In this document: positions 17,217-26,041 of the stretch, piece after piece | How positions within the stretch are numbered: the first letter of the stretch is position 1 | Layout: each line of letters begins with the position of its first letter | NCBI RefSeq assembly: GCF_030825805.1 | Contig: NZ_JAPJPF010000013.1 | Coordinates: 1-37,379 of the forward strand | DNA length: 37,379 nucleotides | Reading direction: 5' to 3' | Source: Streptococcus sp. | GTDB taxonomy: Bacteria > Bacillota > Bacilli > Lactobacillales > Streptococcaceae | Translations under genes and position numbers: made by a program | Notes under the pieces: generated by a model | Databases searched by the model: none | What the model saw: only the letters and a program-made list of their open reading frames with translations | Told to the model about the DNA's origin: nothing

Positions 17217-18305
17217 TTATTCGTCAACTTGACCTGATTGGATATTGAAGATTTTTAAGTCCTCAGGCAAGTCTTTTAGGTGGTCTAAAGTTGTAGTTGT
17301 AATAAACGTTTGGATGTCACGAGAGATAACTTCTAGTAAATGTAGTTGACGATTGTTGTCAAGTTCACTCATAACATCGTCTAAGAGTAAAATCGGCTTT
17401 TCATTTGTCAAGGATTCAATTAATGAAATCTCTGCCAATTTTAAGGAAAGAACAACACTGCGGTGCTGCCCTTGGCTACCAAAAGTCGCATTCATATCAT
17501 TGATGTAAAAGCTAATGTCATCTCGGTGAGGACCAACACTGGTTGTTTTTTTGATGAGATCTTTTGTACGATTTTCTCGAAGCAAGGTGATAAAGGTTTG
17601 GCGAAGTGTCTCCTCATCTTGAAAAGGAATGGAGGAATCATACCGAATAGATAGTTTTTCAGTTTGATTGGAAATTTCAAAATGTTTCTCTTGCCCAAAG
17701 TCTTCTAATTTTTTAAGAAAATCTTTCCGATGGATGCAGACCCGGCTACCATAATCTGCTAATTGCTCATCCAAAACATCTAAAAAGGTTGGGTCTACTG
17801 TGTTGGCTGTTTTTAAGTAACTGTTTCGCTGCTTTAAAACATGATGATAGGCTGTTAAATCTGATAGATAGACGGGTTTCATTTGGCCTAAATCAATATC
17901 AATAAACTTGCGGCGAAGAGCGGGTGAGCCTTTAACAAGTTGTAAATCCTCTGGAGCAAAGAGAACCACATTCATGTTACCGATATAGGTTGATAACTTG
18001 CTTTGTTTTAAGTGGTTCACTTTAGTGACTCGTCCTTTTGAGGATAAGGAAATTTCTAAAGGGATTGAGCCGGTTTTTTTTTCTAAGATCCCTGAAACAG
18101 TAAATTGTTCCTCTTGAAAATGAATTAAATCTTTATCGGAACGGGTCCGATGGCTGCGGGTCAAGGCTAAAAAGTAGATGGATTCGAGGAGATTGGTTTT
18201 TCCTTGAGCATTTTGGCCTAAGAAAATATTCAAACCAGAGTGGAATTGAAGATCTACTTCTTTATAATTTCGAAATTTCTGAATGTGTATGGATTTAAGC
18301 CACAT
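17217..18305 (-). CDS. recF: DNA replication and repair protein RecF
   Basis: The 362-residue SMC-like ATPase helps load RecA at gapped DNA. Walker A is GQNAQGKT (30-37), an ABC-like signature is present as [18 protein letters not shown], and Walker B is [12 protein letters not shown]. It starts one base after the yaaA stop, with CAGGAAC inside yaaA as ribosome site, so the two are translated together. In many Firmicutes recF lies beside dnaN; in streptococci, as here, it lies near guaB. Confidence 0.97.
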   Translation of the reverse strand: MWLKSIHIQKFRNYKEVDLQFHSGLNIFLGQNAQGKTNLLESIYFLALTRSHRTRSDKDLIHFQEEQFTVSGILEKKTGSIPLEISLSSKGRVTKVNHLKQSKLSTYIGNMNVVLFAPEDLQLVKGSPALRRKFIDIDLGQMKPVYLSDLTAYHHVLKQRNSYLKTANTVDPTFLDVLDEQLADYGSRVCIHRKDFLKKLEDFGQEKHFEISNQTEKLSIRYDSSIPFQDEETLRQTFITLLRENRTKDLIKKTTSVGPHRDDISFYINDMNATFGSQGQHRSVVLSLKLAEISLIESLTNEKPILLLDDVMSELDNNRQLHLLEVISRDIQTFITTTTLDHLKDLPEDLKIFNIQSGQVDE

Positions 18306-18306
18306 A

Positions 18307-18672
18307 TTATGTTCCTGGGAAACGAACAGGCTTCCGCTTATTCTCTTCTTTTTTAGGTTTAGAATCTTTTTTTTGTTCTTTGTTTAATTTCTTCACTAAT
18401 TGAGCAACGCGTTCTTTTTCCAGCTTGTCCGCTTGATAGTCTTCAATCTCTTCTGGACTAGGTTCTGTCAGTGTTATGACTTCCTTCTCACCAATTACTT
18501 CGATTGTATCTCCGACTCGTAACTTACGTCCTCTTCTGGTTTCCACTTCTCCATTGACCTCTACTTGATTTTCGTGTAAAAAGGCTTTGATAGCTCCACC
18601 GCTTTGAATGATTCCCAGTTCTTTAAATAGGGCTTGTAGTGTGATAAATTCATCAAAAAGTTTATAGTTCAT
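18307..18672 (-). CDS. yaaA: S4-domain RNA-binding protein YaaA
   Basis: The 121-residue protein has an S4 RNA-binding domain in its first 70 residues ([21 protein letters not shown], then [19 protein letters not shown]). A charged, lysine-rich tail follows. The YaaA family sits beside recF across Firmicutes; its RNA target is unknown. GAGGTGAAC precedes the ATG. First gene of the yaaA-recF operon. Confidence 0.92.
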   Translation of the reverse strand: MNYKLFDEFITLQALFKELGIIQSGGAIKAFLHENQVEVNGEVETRRGRKLRVGDTIEVIGEKEVITLTEPSPEEIEDYQADKLEKERVAQLVKKLNKEQKKDSKPKKEENKRKPVRFPGT

Positions 18673-18692
18673 AGTTCACCTCAATGATAGTT

Positions 18693-18701
18693 ATTATACC
18701 A
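18693..18701 (-). promoter_or_regulatory. Extended -10 promoter for yaaA-recF
   Basis: TGGTATAAT on the minus strand, 20 bases before the yaaA start, with no strong -35. Confidence 0.65.
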
Positions 18702-18783
18702 TAAAAGGATGAAAAACCTAAAATAGGGCGAGTCAGTGTAAACGTTTTTTAATCTGTCTGGGAAAGATTTTACTGGGATTTCA

Positions 18784-18792
18784 TGATATAAT
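18784..18792 (+). promoter_or_regulatory. Extended -10 promoter for yfmF-yfmH
   Basis: TGATATAAT lies 32 bases before the yfmF start and is divergent from the yaaA promoter. No strong -35. Confidence 0.6.
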
Positions 18793-18824
18793 GAAGAGTA
18801 ATATTTGTTAGAACGAGGATGACG

Positions 18825-20075
18825 ATGGAATTAGTTACTGGTGTTCAAATCCATTTTATGAAATCAGAAAAATTTAAGACCAATGAGATAAAAGTGCGGT
18901 TCTCGGCCCCTCTTTCTGAAGAAACAATAGCAGGACGAGTTCTAGCTTCACGCATGATTGAAACAGCCAATCAACTTTACCCAACTTCCCAGCAATTTAG
19001 AGAGCAGTTGGCGAACTTGTATGGAGCAAATTTTTCTACTTCTGTTTCAAAACGCGGTCAAATGCACTACATTGATATTAATTTATCTTATGTCCGTGAT
19101 GCTTTTTTGAGCAAGAAAAATGTCTTGACAGATCAGATGTTGGATTTATTAAAGGTATCTCTGAATGCTCCTCTTGCAGAAAACGGGTGCTTTCATTCAG
19201 AAACTTTTTCAGTAGAGAAAAAAAATCTCGTTACAGAACTAGAAGCAGAAATTGAAAATCATTTTTATTATGCTCACCAACAATTGAATCGTTTGTTTTA
19301 TGATCAAGCTGATATGAAACTAAGTAAGTATGGAAGTGTCCAGCAGATTCAGAATGAGGATGAAGGGTCAGCTTATCAAGCATTTCAAGAAATGCTTCAA
19401 ACAAATCTGATTGACTTTTTCTTTATGGGTGATTTCAATGAACTAGCGGTCATTGAAAAGATTAGTGAATTTGGTTTACAACCTCGTAAATCTCATGTCA
19501 ACCTTTTTTATGCCCAATCTTTTTCAAATGTTGTCAGAGAAGGACTTGAGCAAAGAGAAACTCATCAATCTATTTTAGAGTTAGGTTATCATTTTCCTGT
19601 TCAGTATGGAGAAAAAGAGCATTTTGCTTTGATTGTTTTAAATGGTTTACTGGGTGCTTTCTCTCACTCAAAATTGTTTACAGTCATTCGAGAAAAAGAA
19701 GGATTGGCTTATACGATCTCTAGCCATTTTGATATTTTTTCTCATTTTATGCGGATCTATGCAGGGATTGATCGAAAAAATAGAACCCGGACCATGACTC
19801 TGATGAGTCGTCAAGTAAGTGACTTGAAGAGAGGGAAGTTTACAAGTGAAGAGCTGCGCTTGACAAAAGAAATGATTATAAATGCAGCAAAATTGTCGCA
19901 GGATCGACCTGGCACCTTGATTGAAAGAGCTTATTTACAATCTACTTTAGGAAATCAGTTCTTGTCAATTGATGATTGGATCCAAGCTATTCAACTGGTG
20001 ACGAAAGAAGAAATTATGGCTGTTGCCAAATTACTCAAATTACAAGCGGTCTATTTTATGGAAGGAAGAGAATGA
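18825..20075 (+). CDS. yfmF: M16-family protein YfmF (inactive subunit type)
   Basis: The 416-residue protein has the two-lobed M16 peptidase layout but lacks the HxxEH zinc motif: the matching place reads SRMIETANQLYP. It therefore resembles the inactive partner of M16 heterodimers. Bacillus yfmF and yfmH are linked to 5-aminopentanol modification of elongation factor P; the same role here is inference. GAGG (18815-18818) overlaps the ATG at 18819 and is well spaced for 18825, which is chosen. The stop overlaps the yfmH start (ATGA). Confidence 0.88.
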   Translation: MELVTGVQIHFMKSEKFKTNEIKVRFSAPLSEETIAGRVLASRMIETANQLYPTSQQFREQLANLYGANFSTSVSKRGQMHYIDINLSYVRDAFLSKKNVLTDQMLDLLKVSLNAPLAENGCFHSETFSVEKKNLVTELEAEIENHFYYAHQQLNRLFYDQADMKLSKYGSVQQIQNEDEGSAYQAFQEMLQTNLIDFFFMGDFNELAVIEKISEFGLQPRKSHVNLFYAQSFSNVVREGLEQRETHQSILELGYHFPVQYGEKEHFALIVLNGLLGAFSHSKLFTVIREKEGLAYTISSHFDIFSHFMRIYAGIDRKNRTRTMTLMSRQVSDLKRGKFTSEELRLTKEMIINAAKLSQDRPGTLIERAYLQSTLGNQFLSIDDWIQAIQLVTKEEIMAVAKLLKLQAVYFMEGRE

Positions 20076-21358
20076 TAAAGAAAGATTTGGAGAAAATAGA
20101 TTATCCAGCTGTTGGAGAATGTGTTTATCAGACAACTCTCCAAAATGGATTGAAGTTATATTTAATTCCAAAGGCGGATTTTAATGAAAGCTATGCAATC
20201 ATTTCTACTAAATTCGGTTCTATTGACACAAGATTTACAGTGGATGGAGTAGAGGGAATAAAAGAATTTCCAGCAGGGATTGCACATTTTCTTGAACATA
20301 AATTATTTGAAGATCAAGACGGTCAAGATTATTTACAGCATTTTGTAAAGCTGGGAGCTGAAAGTAATGCCTTTACTAGCTTTACACAAACTAGCTATCT
20401 CTTTTCGACCACCTCGAATATCAATGAAAATCTGAGATTGTTACTGGAGATGACACAATCTCTTCATCTCTCAAAGGATTCTCTAAAGAAGGAACAATTG
20501 ATTATTCAACAAGAGATCGAAATGTACCAAGATAGTCCTGACTACCAATTATTCTTTAGGGCGTTGGCAAATCTTTATCCAGATACACCCTTGGCCCAAG
20601 ATATTGCAGGTACTGTATCTTCTCTCGCTCAAATTGATGAAAAAAGTTTACAGGAAAATTTCGATTATTTTTACCAACCATCCAATATGCATCTAGTGGT
20701 TGTCGGAAATTTTGATCTTGACAGTCTTGTTAACCTTGTTTCTGAATTTGAGATGAAGACCTCTTCAAATCCTCTTCCTCATATCTCACCCGTGGACTTA
20801 AATCCAGTTGTTCAAAATGAGACAAGTCGGATTGAAGTTGCTTCACCGAAATTAGCAATTGGAATTCGTGGAAGAAATCAGATTCCTCCTCTTTACCAGT
20901 ATCGCTATAAGATTATCCTCAAATTATTGTTTGCAATGATGTTTGGATGGACATCAAAACGATTTCAGTCACTTTATGAAGTTGGTAAACTTGACAACTC
21001 CTTGACACTAGAAATTGAAGTAGAGTCTTCGTTTCACTTTGTGATGTTAACGATGGACACCTCGGAACCTGTTAGTATATCCCATCAGTTCAGAACGGCC
21101 ATTAAGAATTTTGAGAAAGATCCTGATGTGACCCAAGAACATCTCGATACGATTAAAAGTGAAATGTTTGGTGATTTTCTACACGGTTTGAATTCCTTGG
21201 ATTATATTGCGACTCAATTTAATCCAATTGAGACGGGTGAAAATCTATTTGATCTTCCAAAACTTTTACAAAGTATTTCTTTACAAGATGTTGTAAAGGT
21301 TGGGCGAGATTTTGTCAACGCTTGTGATATGACGGACTTTATCATTTTCCCTAAATAA
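20072..21358 (+). CDS. yfmH: M16-family zinc peptidase YfmH
   Basis: The 428-residue protein has the inverted zinc motif HFLEH (His72, Glu75, His76) with the downstream glutamate region QQEIEMYQDSP, so it is the active member of the pair. The frame is open to 19976, but GGAAG and the 4-base ATGA overlap with yfmF set the start at 20072. Translational coupling suggests equal production of the two subunits. It probably acts in the cytoplasm, since no signal peptide is seen. rodZ would be expected next in pneumococci but is absent. Confidence 0.92.
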   Translation: MIKKDLEKIDYPAVGECVYQTTLQNGLKLYLIPKADFNESYAIISTKFGSIDTRFTVDGVEGIKEFPAGIAHFLEHKLFEDQDGQDYLQHFVKLGAESNAFTSFTQTSYLFSTTSNINENLRLLLEMTQSLHLSKDSLKKEQLIIQQEIEMYQDSPDYQLFFRALANLYPDTPLAQDIAGTVSSLAQIDEKSLQENFDYFYQPSNMHLVVVGNFDLDSLVNLVSEFEMKTSSNPLPHISPVDLNPVVQNETSRIEVASPKLAIGIRGRNQIPPLYQYRYKIILKLLFAMMFGWTSKRFQSLYEVGKLDNSLTLEIEVESSFHFVMLTMDTSEPVSISHQFRTAIKNFEKDPDVTQEHLDTIKSEMFGDFLHGLNSLDYIATQFNPIETGENLFDLPKLLQSISLQDVVKVGRDFVNACDMTDFIIFPK

Positions 21359-21419
21359 CGGGATAATAGTGGAATGATGTTTTTGTTGAATTAAATCGAC
21401 GTTGATTTTGTCAATTAGA

Positions 21420-21437
21420 TGTAAATGATCATGTAAA
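21420..21437 (+). repeat. TGTAAA direct repeat before pgsA
   Basis: TGTAAA-TGATCA-TGTAAA: two copies with a 12-base period and a palindromic spacer, 18 bases before the pgsA start. The same period occurs in a triple copy at 36726-36755. It may be a response-regulator site or chance. Confidence 0.4.
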
Positions 21438-21454
21438 CTAGTAAGGAGACTAGA

Positions 21455-21994
21455 ATGAAAAAAGAAAATATCCCAAATGCCTTAACACTGATTCGAATTG
21501 TGTTTATTCCTATTTTTATTTTGATGCTAATATTTGGTAAAGGTTATGGTTGGCATGTAGCAGCAGCTATTGTCTTTGCTGTTGCTAGTATCACCGATTA
21601 TTTGGACGGTTATTTAGCTCGTAAATGGAAAGTTGTTAGTAACTTTGGAAAATTTGCGGATCCTATGGCTGATAAGCTTCTTGTTATGTCTGCCTTTATC
21701 ATGATGATTGAATTAAAGATGGTTCCGGCTTGGATTACTGCAGTTATAATTTGCCGTGAATTAGCCGTAACTGGCCTCCGTCTCTTATTGGTTGAAACAG
21801 GAGGAGTTGTTTTGCCAGCAGCTATGCCTGGAAAAATTAAAACCTTCTCACAAATGTTTGCCATTATTTTCCTTCTCTTCCATTGGGACTTATTGGGTCA
21901 AATTACGCTTTATGTTGCGCTAATCTTTACAGTCTACTCTGGATATGAATACTTTAAAGGCAGTGCCTACCTCTTTAAAGATACCTTTAGATAA
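21455..21994 (+). CDS. pgsA: CDP-diacylglycerol-glycerol-3-phosphate 3-phosphatidyltransferase
   Basis: The 179-residue membrane enzyme makes phosphatidylglycerol phosphate, the precursor of phosphatidylglycerol. The CDP-alcohol transferase motif is complete: D48, D51-G52, A55-R56, G65, D69, D73. About five to six membrane helices are visible. AAGGAG (21441-21446) sits in the loop of a small CTAGT/ACTAG hairpin, which could tune translation. The gene abuts ecfA1, a usual arrangement in streptococci. Confidence 0.96.
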   Translation: MKKENIPNALTLIRIVFIPIFILMLIFGKGYGWHVAAAIVFAVASITDYLDGYLARKWKVVSNFGKFADPMADKLLVMSAFIMMIELKMVPAWITAVIICRELAVTGLRLLLVETGGVVLPAAMPGKIKTFSQMFAIIFLLFHWDLLGQITLYVALIFTVYSGYEYFKGSAYLFKDTFR

Positions 21995-22822
21995 ATGAAT
22001 AATATTATAGAAGTTCGAAATCTTACATTTAAATACCAAAAAACAGACGAGAACCATCAGTTAAATGATATATCGTTTCACGTGAAACATGGTGAATGGT
22101 TATCCATTATTGGACATAACGGAAGTGGTAAATCAACAGTGGTCCGCTTGATTGATGGCTTGTTGGAACCGGAATCTGGTCAAATCTATATTTCCGGAGA
22201 TTTGTTAACTCCTGAAAATGTTTGGGATAAACGTAGTGAGATTGGCATGGTTTTCCAGAATCCAGATAACCAGTTTGTTGGAGCTACAGTTGAAGATGAT
22301 GTGGCGTTTGGGTTGGAGAACCAAGGAATTTCAAGAGATGAAATGGTGCAACGAGTAGACGAAGCTTTGAAGATGGTCCGCATGGATGAGTTCAAAGATC
22401 GAGAACCCGCTAGGTTATCCGGTGGACAAAAGCAACGAGTGGCCATTGCCGGAATTATTGCTTTACGACCTAAAATCATCATTTTAGATGAAGCAACCAG
22501 TATGTTGGATCCTGAAGGGCGTCTAGAACTAATTCGTACGGTTCGAGAAGTCAAAGAACGATATGGGTTAACCGTTATTTCTATTACCCATGATTTAGAG
22601 GAAGTTTCCCTAAGTGATCGGGTTATTCTCTTTGAAAAAGGAAAAGCGACCTTGGATCTGACTCCAAGAGAACTCTTTTCTCGAGATGACTTAGATGAAA
22701 TTGGATTAGAAGAGCCTTTCGCTAATCGATTGCGCAGCATGTTACATCAAAAAGGTTTTCCAGTTGGAGAAACCTATCAGACTGAAGGAGAGCTAGAGAA
22801 ACTATTATGGGAATTGCTTTAA
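21995..22822 (+). CDS. ecfA1: ECF transporter ATPase EcfA1
   Basis: This 275-residue ATPase is one of two that power the shared energy-coupling module for vitamin and metal uptake. Walker A is GHNGSGKS (40-47), the Q-loop is [11 protein letters not shown], the signature is LSGGQKQRV, and Walker B runs into DEATSMLD. The Q-loop form is typical of EcfA1. It begins directly after the pgsA stop with no good ribosome site, so translation is probably coupled. A candidate parS lies in codons 27-32. Confidence 0.96.
   Translation: MNNIIEVRNLTFKYQKTDENHQLNDISFHVKHGEWLSIIGHNGSGKSTVVRLIDGLLEPESGQIYISGDLLTPENVWDKRSEIGMVFQNPDNQFVGATVEDDVAFGLENQGISRDEMVQRVDEALKMVRMDEFKDREPARLSGGQKQRVAIAGIIALRPKIIILDEATSMLDPEGRLELIRTVREVKERYGLTVISITHDLEEVSLSDRVILFEKGKATLDLTPRELFSRDDLDEIGLEEPFANRLRSMLHQKGFPVGETYQTEGELEKLLWELL
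22074..22089. other. Candidate parS site inside ecfA1
   Basis: CGTTTCACGTGAAACA matches the ParB site TGTTTCACGTGAAACA at 15 of 16 bases. It lies about 18 kb from oriC on the same arm as the other candidate. Confidence 0.92.
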
Positions 22823-23649
22823 AACAGCTTAGTTATACCTATCAAGAAGGTACTCCTTTTGAAGGAGCGGCTCTTTTTGATGTGAATATAGAAATCCCAA
22901 GCGGTTCTTATACAGCTCTAATTGGGCATACTGGAAGTGGAAAATCAACCATCCTCCAATTATTAAATGGTTTGCTTTTGCCCAGTCGAGGGGAAGTGCA
23001 AATGAATGATATGCGCATTAGTTCTGAGTCTTCTCAAAAAGAGCTAAAGGATCTTCGAAAAAAAGTGGGTCTCGTCTTTCAATTTCCAGAAAGTCAACTC
23101 TTTGCTGAGACTGTTGTAAAAGATGTCGCATTTGGGCCTCAAAATTTTGGAGTAGACCAAGAGTCAGCTGAGAGTATTGCCAAGGAGAAATTATGCTTAG
23201 TCGGTCTTTCTGAAGAGTTGTTTGAACGGAGTCCCTTTGAATTGTCTGGAGGGCAAATGAGACGGGTCGCTATTGCAGGCATTTTAGCGATGGAACCTGA
23301 AATTTTGGTCTTGGACGAGCCGACAGCTGGTTTGGATCCGTCAGGTAGACGGGAATTAATGAAGCTATTTGCGTCACTTCATCAAGCTGGGATGACCATC
23401 GTTCTTGTGAGTCATTCTATGGAAGATGTGGCAGAATACGCAAATCTTGTTTATGTTTTGGAAAAAGGACGAATGGTGAGGTCTGGGCATCCAAGGGATG
23501 TATTTCAGGATGTAGAAGGATTAGAAAACATACAATTAGGTGTACCGAAAGTGACGAAATTTGCTTGGCGCTTACGTCAAAAAGGACTATCTTTGCCAAC
23601 TTTACCAATCACTTTACAGGAGTTTAAGGAGTTAATTGGACATGAATAG
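22807..23649 (+). CDS. ecfA2: ECF transporter ATPase EcfA2
   Basis: The 280-residue second ATPase has Walker A GHTGSGKS (40-47), Q-loop [10 protein letters not shown] (the EcfA2 form), signature LSGGQMRRV and Walker B into DEPTAGLD. It forms a heterodimer with EcfA1. It overlaps ecfA1 by 16 bases, indicating coupled translation. Confidence 0.96.
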   Translation: MGIALKQLSYTYQEGTPFEGAALFDVNIEIPSGSYTALIGHTGSGKSTILQLLNGLLLPSRGEVQMNDMRISSESSQKELKDLRKKVGLVFQFPESQLFAETVVKDVAFGPQNFGVDQESAESIAKEKLCLVGLSEELFERSPFELSGGQMRRVAIAGILAMEPEILVLDEPTAGLDPSGRRELMKLFASLHQAGMTIVLVSHSMEDVAEYANLVYVLEKGRMVRSGHPRDVFQDVEGLENIQLGVPKVTKFAWRLRQKGLSLPTLPITLQEFKELIGHE

Positions 23650-24436
23650 TATGATTTTAGGACGATATGTACCAGGTAATTCCATTCTCCATCGTATGGA
23701 TCCAAGAGCAAAGTTACTGGGACTTTTCTTGTTAATTGTTATTTTGTTTTGGGCCAATAATGTGTTGACGAATGTCCTGTTATTTTTATTGGCCTTTGCG
23801 TTGATTTTGAGTGCCAAGATCCCCTTCCGTTTTTTTATTAATGGCCTGAAATCGATGGTCTTTATCATTGCTTTCACCACACTCTTTCAGTTGTTTGCGA
23901 CGACTGGCGGTAAGACCTTATTTCAATTTTATTTTTTGACTGTAACGGATAAAGGACTTGCTCAAGCTGGTGTGATCTTTTGTCGTTTTATTCTCATTGT
24001 TGTATTTTCAACGATTTTAACACTGACAACAACGCCCTTAAGCTTAGCAGATGCCGTAGAAAAGTTGTTAACTCCATTTAAAATCATCAAAGTTCCTGCT
24101 CATGAAATTGGACTCATGTTGTCTATGAGCCTTCGTTTCGTCCCCACTCTAATGGATGATACGATTCGCATTATGAATGCACAGAGAGCTAGAGGGGTTG
24201 ATTTTGGAGAAGGGAATCTCCTTCAGAAGATCCGCTCTTTTATACCGATTTTAATTCCCTTGTTTGCATCAAGTTTTAAACGTGCAGATGCTCTTGCAAT
24301 TGCCATGGAGGCAAGAGGTTATAAAAGTGGAGAGGGAAGAAGCCGTTATAGGCAGTTAAAATGGCAAGTTTTAGATAGTGTAGCTATTCTGTCTGTAGTA
24401 GCAGTTGGTGCTATCATTTTTTGGTTGAAATATTAG
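23642..24436 (+). CDS. ecfT: ECF transporter transmembrane protein EcfT
   Basis: The 264-residue membrane protein couples the ATPases to substrate-binding S components, which are encoded elsewhere. Several hydrophobic helices are followed by the two coupling motifs ARG at [10 protein letters not shown] and [10 protein letters not shown]. An in-frame TTG at 23636 is ignored in favour of the ATG at 23642, nine bases after AAGGAG. It overlaps ecfA2 by eight bases. In pneumococci mreC follows; here a terminator and a LysM gene follow. Confidence 0.95.
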   Translation: MNSMILGRYVPGNSILHRMDPRAKLLGLFLLIVILFWANNVLTNVLLFLLAFALILSAKIPFRFFINGLKSMVFIIAFTTLFQLFATTGGKTLFQFYFLTVTDKGLAQAGVIFCRFILIVVFSTILTLTTTPLSLADAVEKLLTPFKIIKVPAHEIGLMLSMSLRFVPTLMDDTIRIMNAQRARGVDFGEGNLLQKIRSFIPILIPLFASSFKRADALAIAMEARGYKSGEGRSRYRQLKWQVLDSVAILSVVAVGAIIFWLKY

Positions 24437-24480
24437 AATACCACCACTACATATAGGGGAATTTTTCTAAAAAAATGAAG

Positions 24481-24506
24481 AAAAACGCTATTTATAGCGT
24501 TTTTTG
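24481..24506 (+). terminator. Terminator of the pgsA-ecf unit
   Basis: AAAAACGCTA/TAGCGTTTTT form a 10-bp stem with loop TTTA, ending in six T residues. Confidence 0.88.
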
Positions 24507-24525
24507 CATGAAAAATACATGATTT

Positions 24526-24578
24526 TGTAACCTTTGTAACATAAATTATAACTAACTGTAACATTTAATGTGTAAGAT
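24526..24578 (+). promoter_or_regulatory. LysM-gene promoter element, copy 1
   Basis: TGTAAC at 24526, again at 24557 (31 bases on), then TGTAAG at 24571 (14 further), ending in a -10-like TAAGAT. An extra TGTAAC lies at 24535. The second LysM gene has the same three-part layout with identical distances. The half-sites resemble WalR (VicR) boxes TGTWAH, though not at the usual 11-base period. Confidence 0.55.
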
Positions 24579-24607
24579 AGTATTATGTTCGAAAGGAGAA
24601 TGTATTG

Positions 24608-25246
24608 ATGAACACAAAAAAAGTCCAATGGACATTAACTTCTATTATCTCAGCTCTTTCACTTTTTGTTTCTGGTGTGGTAGTGAATGCTGAAACATAT
24701 GAAGTAAAATATGGTGATACTTTATCAGAAATTGCGATTAAGAATAACACTACTATCGAAAAACTTGTTGAATTGAATCAAATCAGCAACCAAGATTTGA
24801 TCCATGCAGGTCAAATTATTGAGTTGGGTGAACGTTCAAAATCATTGATCAACAAAGTAAATACTGCCACAGTAAGTCAAGAACCAGCAGCCGAAGCTTC
24901 TACAAATCAAGTAGTGGCAGAAACAACAACTACTGCCACTTATAATGCAGCACCTGTTGTTACGAATTCTGGAAATGGTATTGTACTTGCAAATGGGAAT
25001 ACTGCTGGAGAAGTTGGATCCTATGCAGCGGCTCGTATGGCTGAAATGACAGGAGTTCCTGCATCAACTTGGGAAGCCATTATTGCACGTGAATCAAATG
25101 GTCAAGTGAACGCAGCAAATCCATCTGGAGCTAGTGGTCTTTTCCAAACAATGCCAGGTTGGGGTTCAACTGCTACAGTTGATGATCAAATCCAAGCAGC
25201 TTATAATGCCTATTCAAACCAAGGGCTTTCAGCTTGGGGATACTAA
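24608..25246 (+). CDS. Secreted LysM protein with lytic-transglycosylase-like domain
   Basis: The 212-residue protein has a signal peptide (cleavage probably after VNA, residue 28). A LysM peptidoglycan-binding domain follows (about 31-73, YGDTLSEIA and AGQIIEL), then a Thr/Ala-rich linker and a C-terminal domain (about 135-212). That domain resembles SceD/IsaA-type transglycosylases: IIARESNG with candidate catalytic Glu162, then [10 protein letters not shown]. It ends GLSAWGY. Probable role is cell-wall cleavage in growth or division; activity is inferred. AAAGGAG is nine bases before the ATG. It occupies the position where pneumococci carry mreC, mreD and pcsB. Confidence 0.9.
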   Translation: MNTKKVQWTLTSIISALSLFVSGVVVNAETYEVKYGDTLSEIAIKNNTTIEKLVELNQISNQDLIHAGQIIELGERSKSLINKVNTATVSQEPAAEASTNQVVAETTTTATYNAAPVVTNSGNGIVLANGNTAGEVGSYAAARMAEMTGVPASTWEAIIARESNGQVNAANPSGASGLFQTMPGWGSTATVDDQIQAAYNAYSNQGLSAWGY

Positions 25247-25269
25247 AAAAGAGGTTAAACCCTCTTTTT
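25246..25269 (+). terminator. Terminator of the first LysM gene
   Basis: AAAAAGAGG/CCTCTTTTT form a 9-bp stem with a 6-base loop. The stem starts at the last base of the stop codon. Confidence 0.85.
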
Positions 25270-25378
25270 ATTTTGTTTCTTATCTTGACAAGTATTGGAA
25301 AGAGCTGTAAAGAAAATGACTTTGTTAGTCAACCTTAGTGAACCATGGATGATCTTACCCATACGTGATTTTATACAT

Positions 25379-25410
25379 AAAAGAGGTTTACAAATTTGTA
25401 AACCTCTTTT
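25379..25410 (-). terminator. Terminator of the serine dehydratase operon (perfect palindrome)
   Basis: A perfect 32-base palindrome, arms starting AAAAGAGGTTTACA, lies one base after the HAD gene stop. The outer arms give T-tracts on both strands, so it can also catch read-through from the LysM gene. Confidence 0.82.
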
Positions 25411-25411
25411 A

Positions 25412-26038
25412 TTAACTTAAATGAGTGAGTAAAGCTAGGGGGGAATCTACGATGGTATCGGGAGTTTCCTCTTTTAATTGCTCTAGGGGTGCAAATCCCC
25501 AACTGACTGCAATTGTGTGAATACCAATGGTTTTTCCCCCAATGATGTCAAATTTAGTATCCCCAACGATGCAAGCTTCCTCTTTTGGAATTTGATGGTC
25601 CACCAGTACACGCTGAATGATATCAGCTTTGTGCATGAATCCTGGGATAGAACCATAAATCCCATCAAAGTAATCATTAATTCCTAGTGAATGGGCTATT
25701 TCGAGACTCACTTCCTGATTCTTAGAGGTGGTGATGAATAAGTGATAACCCAATTCCTTCAATTGATGAAGGAGTTCTTTGATACCTGGGTAGAGATAGG
25801 TTTGTTGTTGGCCAGTTTCTTTGTAATAGGTGCGATAGATTTCTACAGCTTTTGTAACAAGTTCTTTTGGGACATGGTTTGTAAATGTAACCTCGAGTGG
25901 AGGCCCCATAAAGGTTCGAATAGTCTCTTTATCAGGTGTCGGAACCCCCAGCAGGTTAAAAGTGTGTAGAAAGGTGGTTTCAATGCCTTCAGAACTATCG
26001 ACTAAGGTCCCATCCAAGTCGAAAAATATGTACTTCAT
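25412..26038 (-). CDS. HAD-superfamily hydrolase (phosphoglycolate phosphatase-like)
   Basis: The 208-residue protein shows all HAD motifs: DLDGT (nucleophile Asp7, acid Asp9), TTSKN (motif II), the HKADII lysine (motif III) and GDTKFDI (motif IV). A helical cap domain lies between motifs I and II, as in Gph/PpaX/YfnB-type phosphatases. Substrate cannot be told from sequence. It begins three bases after sdaAA, with GGAG inside that gene, so it is the third gene of the operon. Confidence 0.9.
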   Translation of the reverse strand: MKYIFFDLDGTLVDSSEGIETTFLHTFNLLGVPTPDKETIRTFMGPPLEVTFTNHVPKELVTKAVEIYRTYYKETGQQQTYLYPGIKELLHQLKELGYHLFITTSKNQEVSLEIAHSLGINDYFDGIYGSIPGFMHKADIIQRVLVDHQIPKEEACIVGDTKFDIIGGKTIGIHTIAVSWGFAPLEQLKEETPDTIVDSPLALLTHLS

Positions 26039-26041
26039 AGA

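Noticed and set aside
25270..25378. Possible small RNA between the two converging terminators
   Set aside because: There is a TTGACA but no -10 at a proper distance and no stable fold visible by eye.
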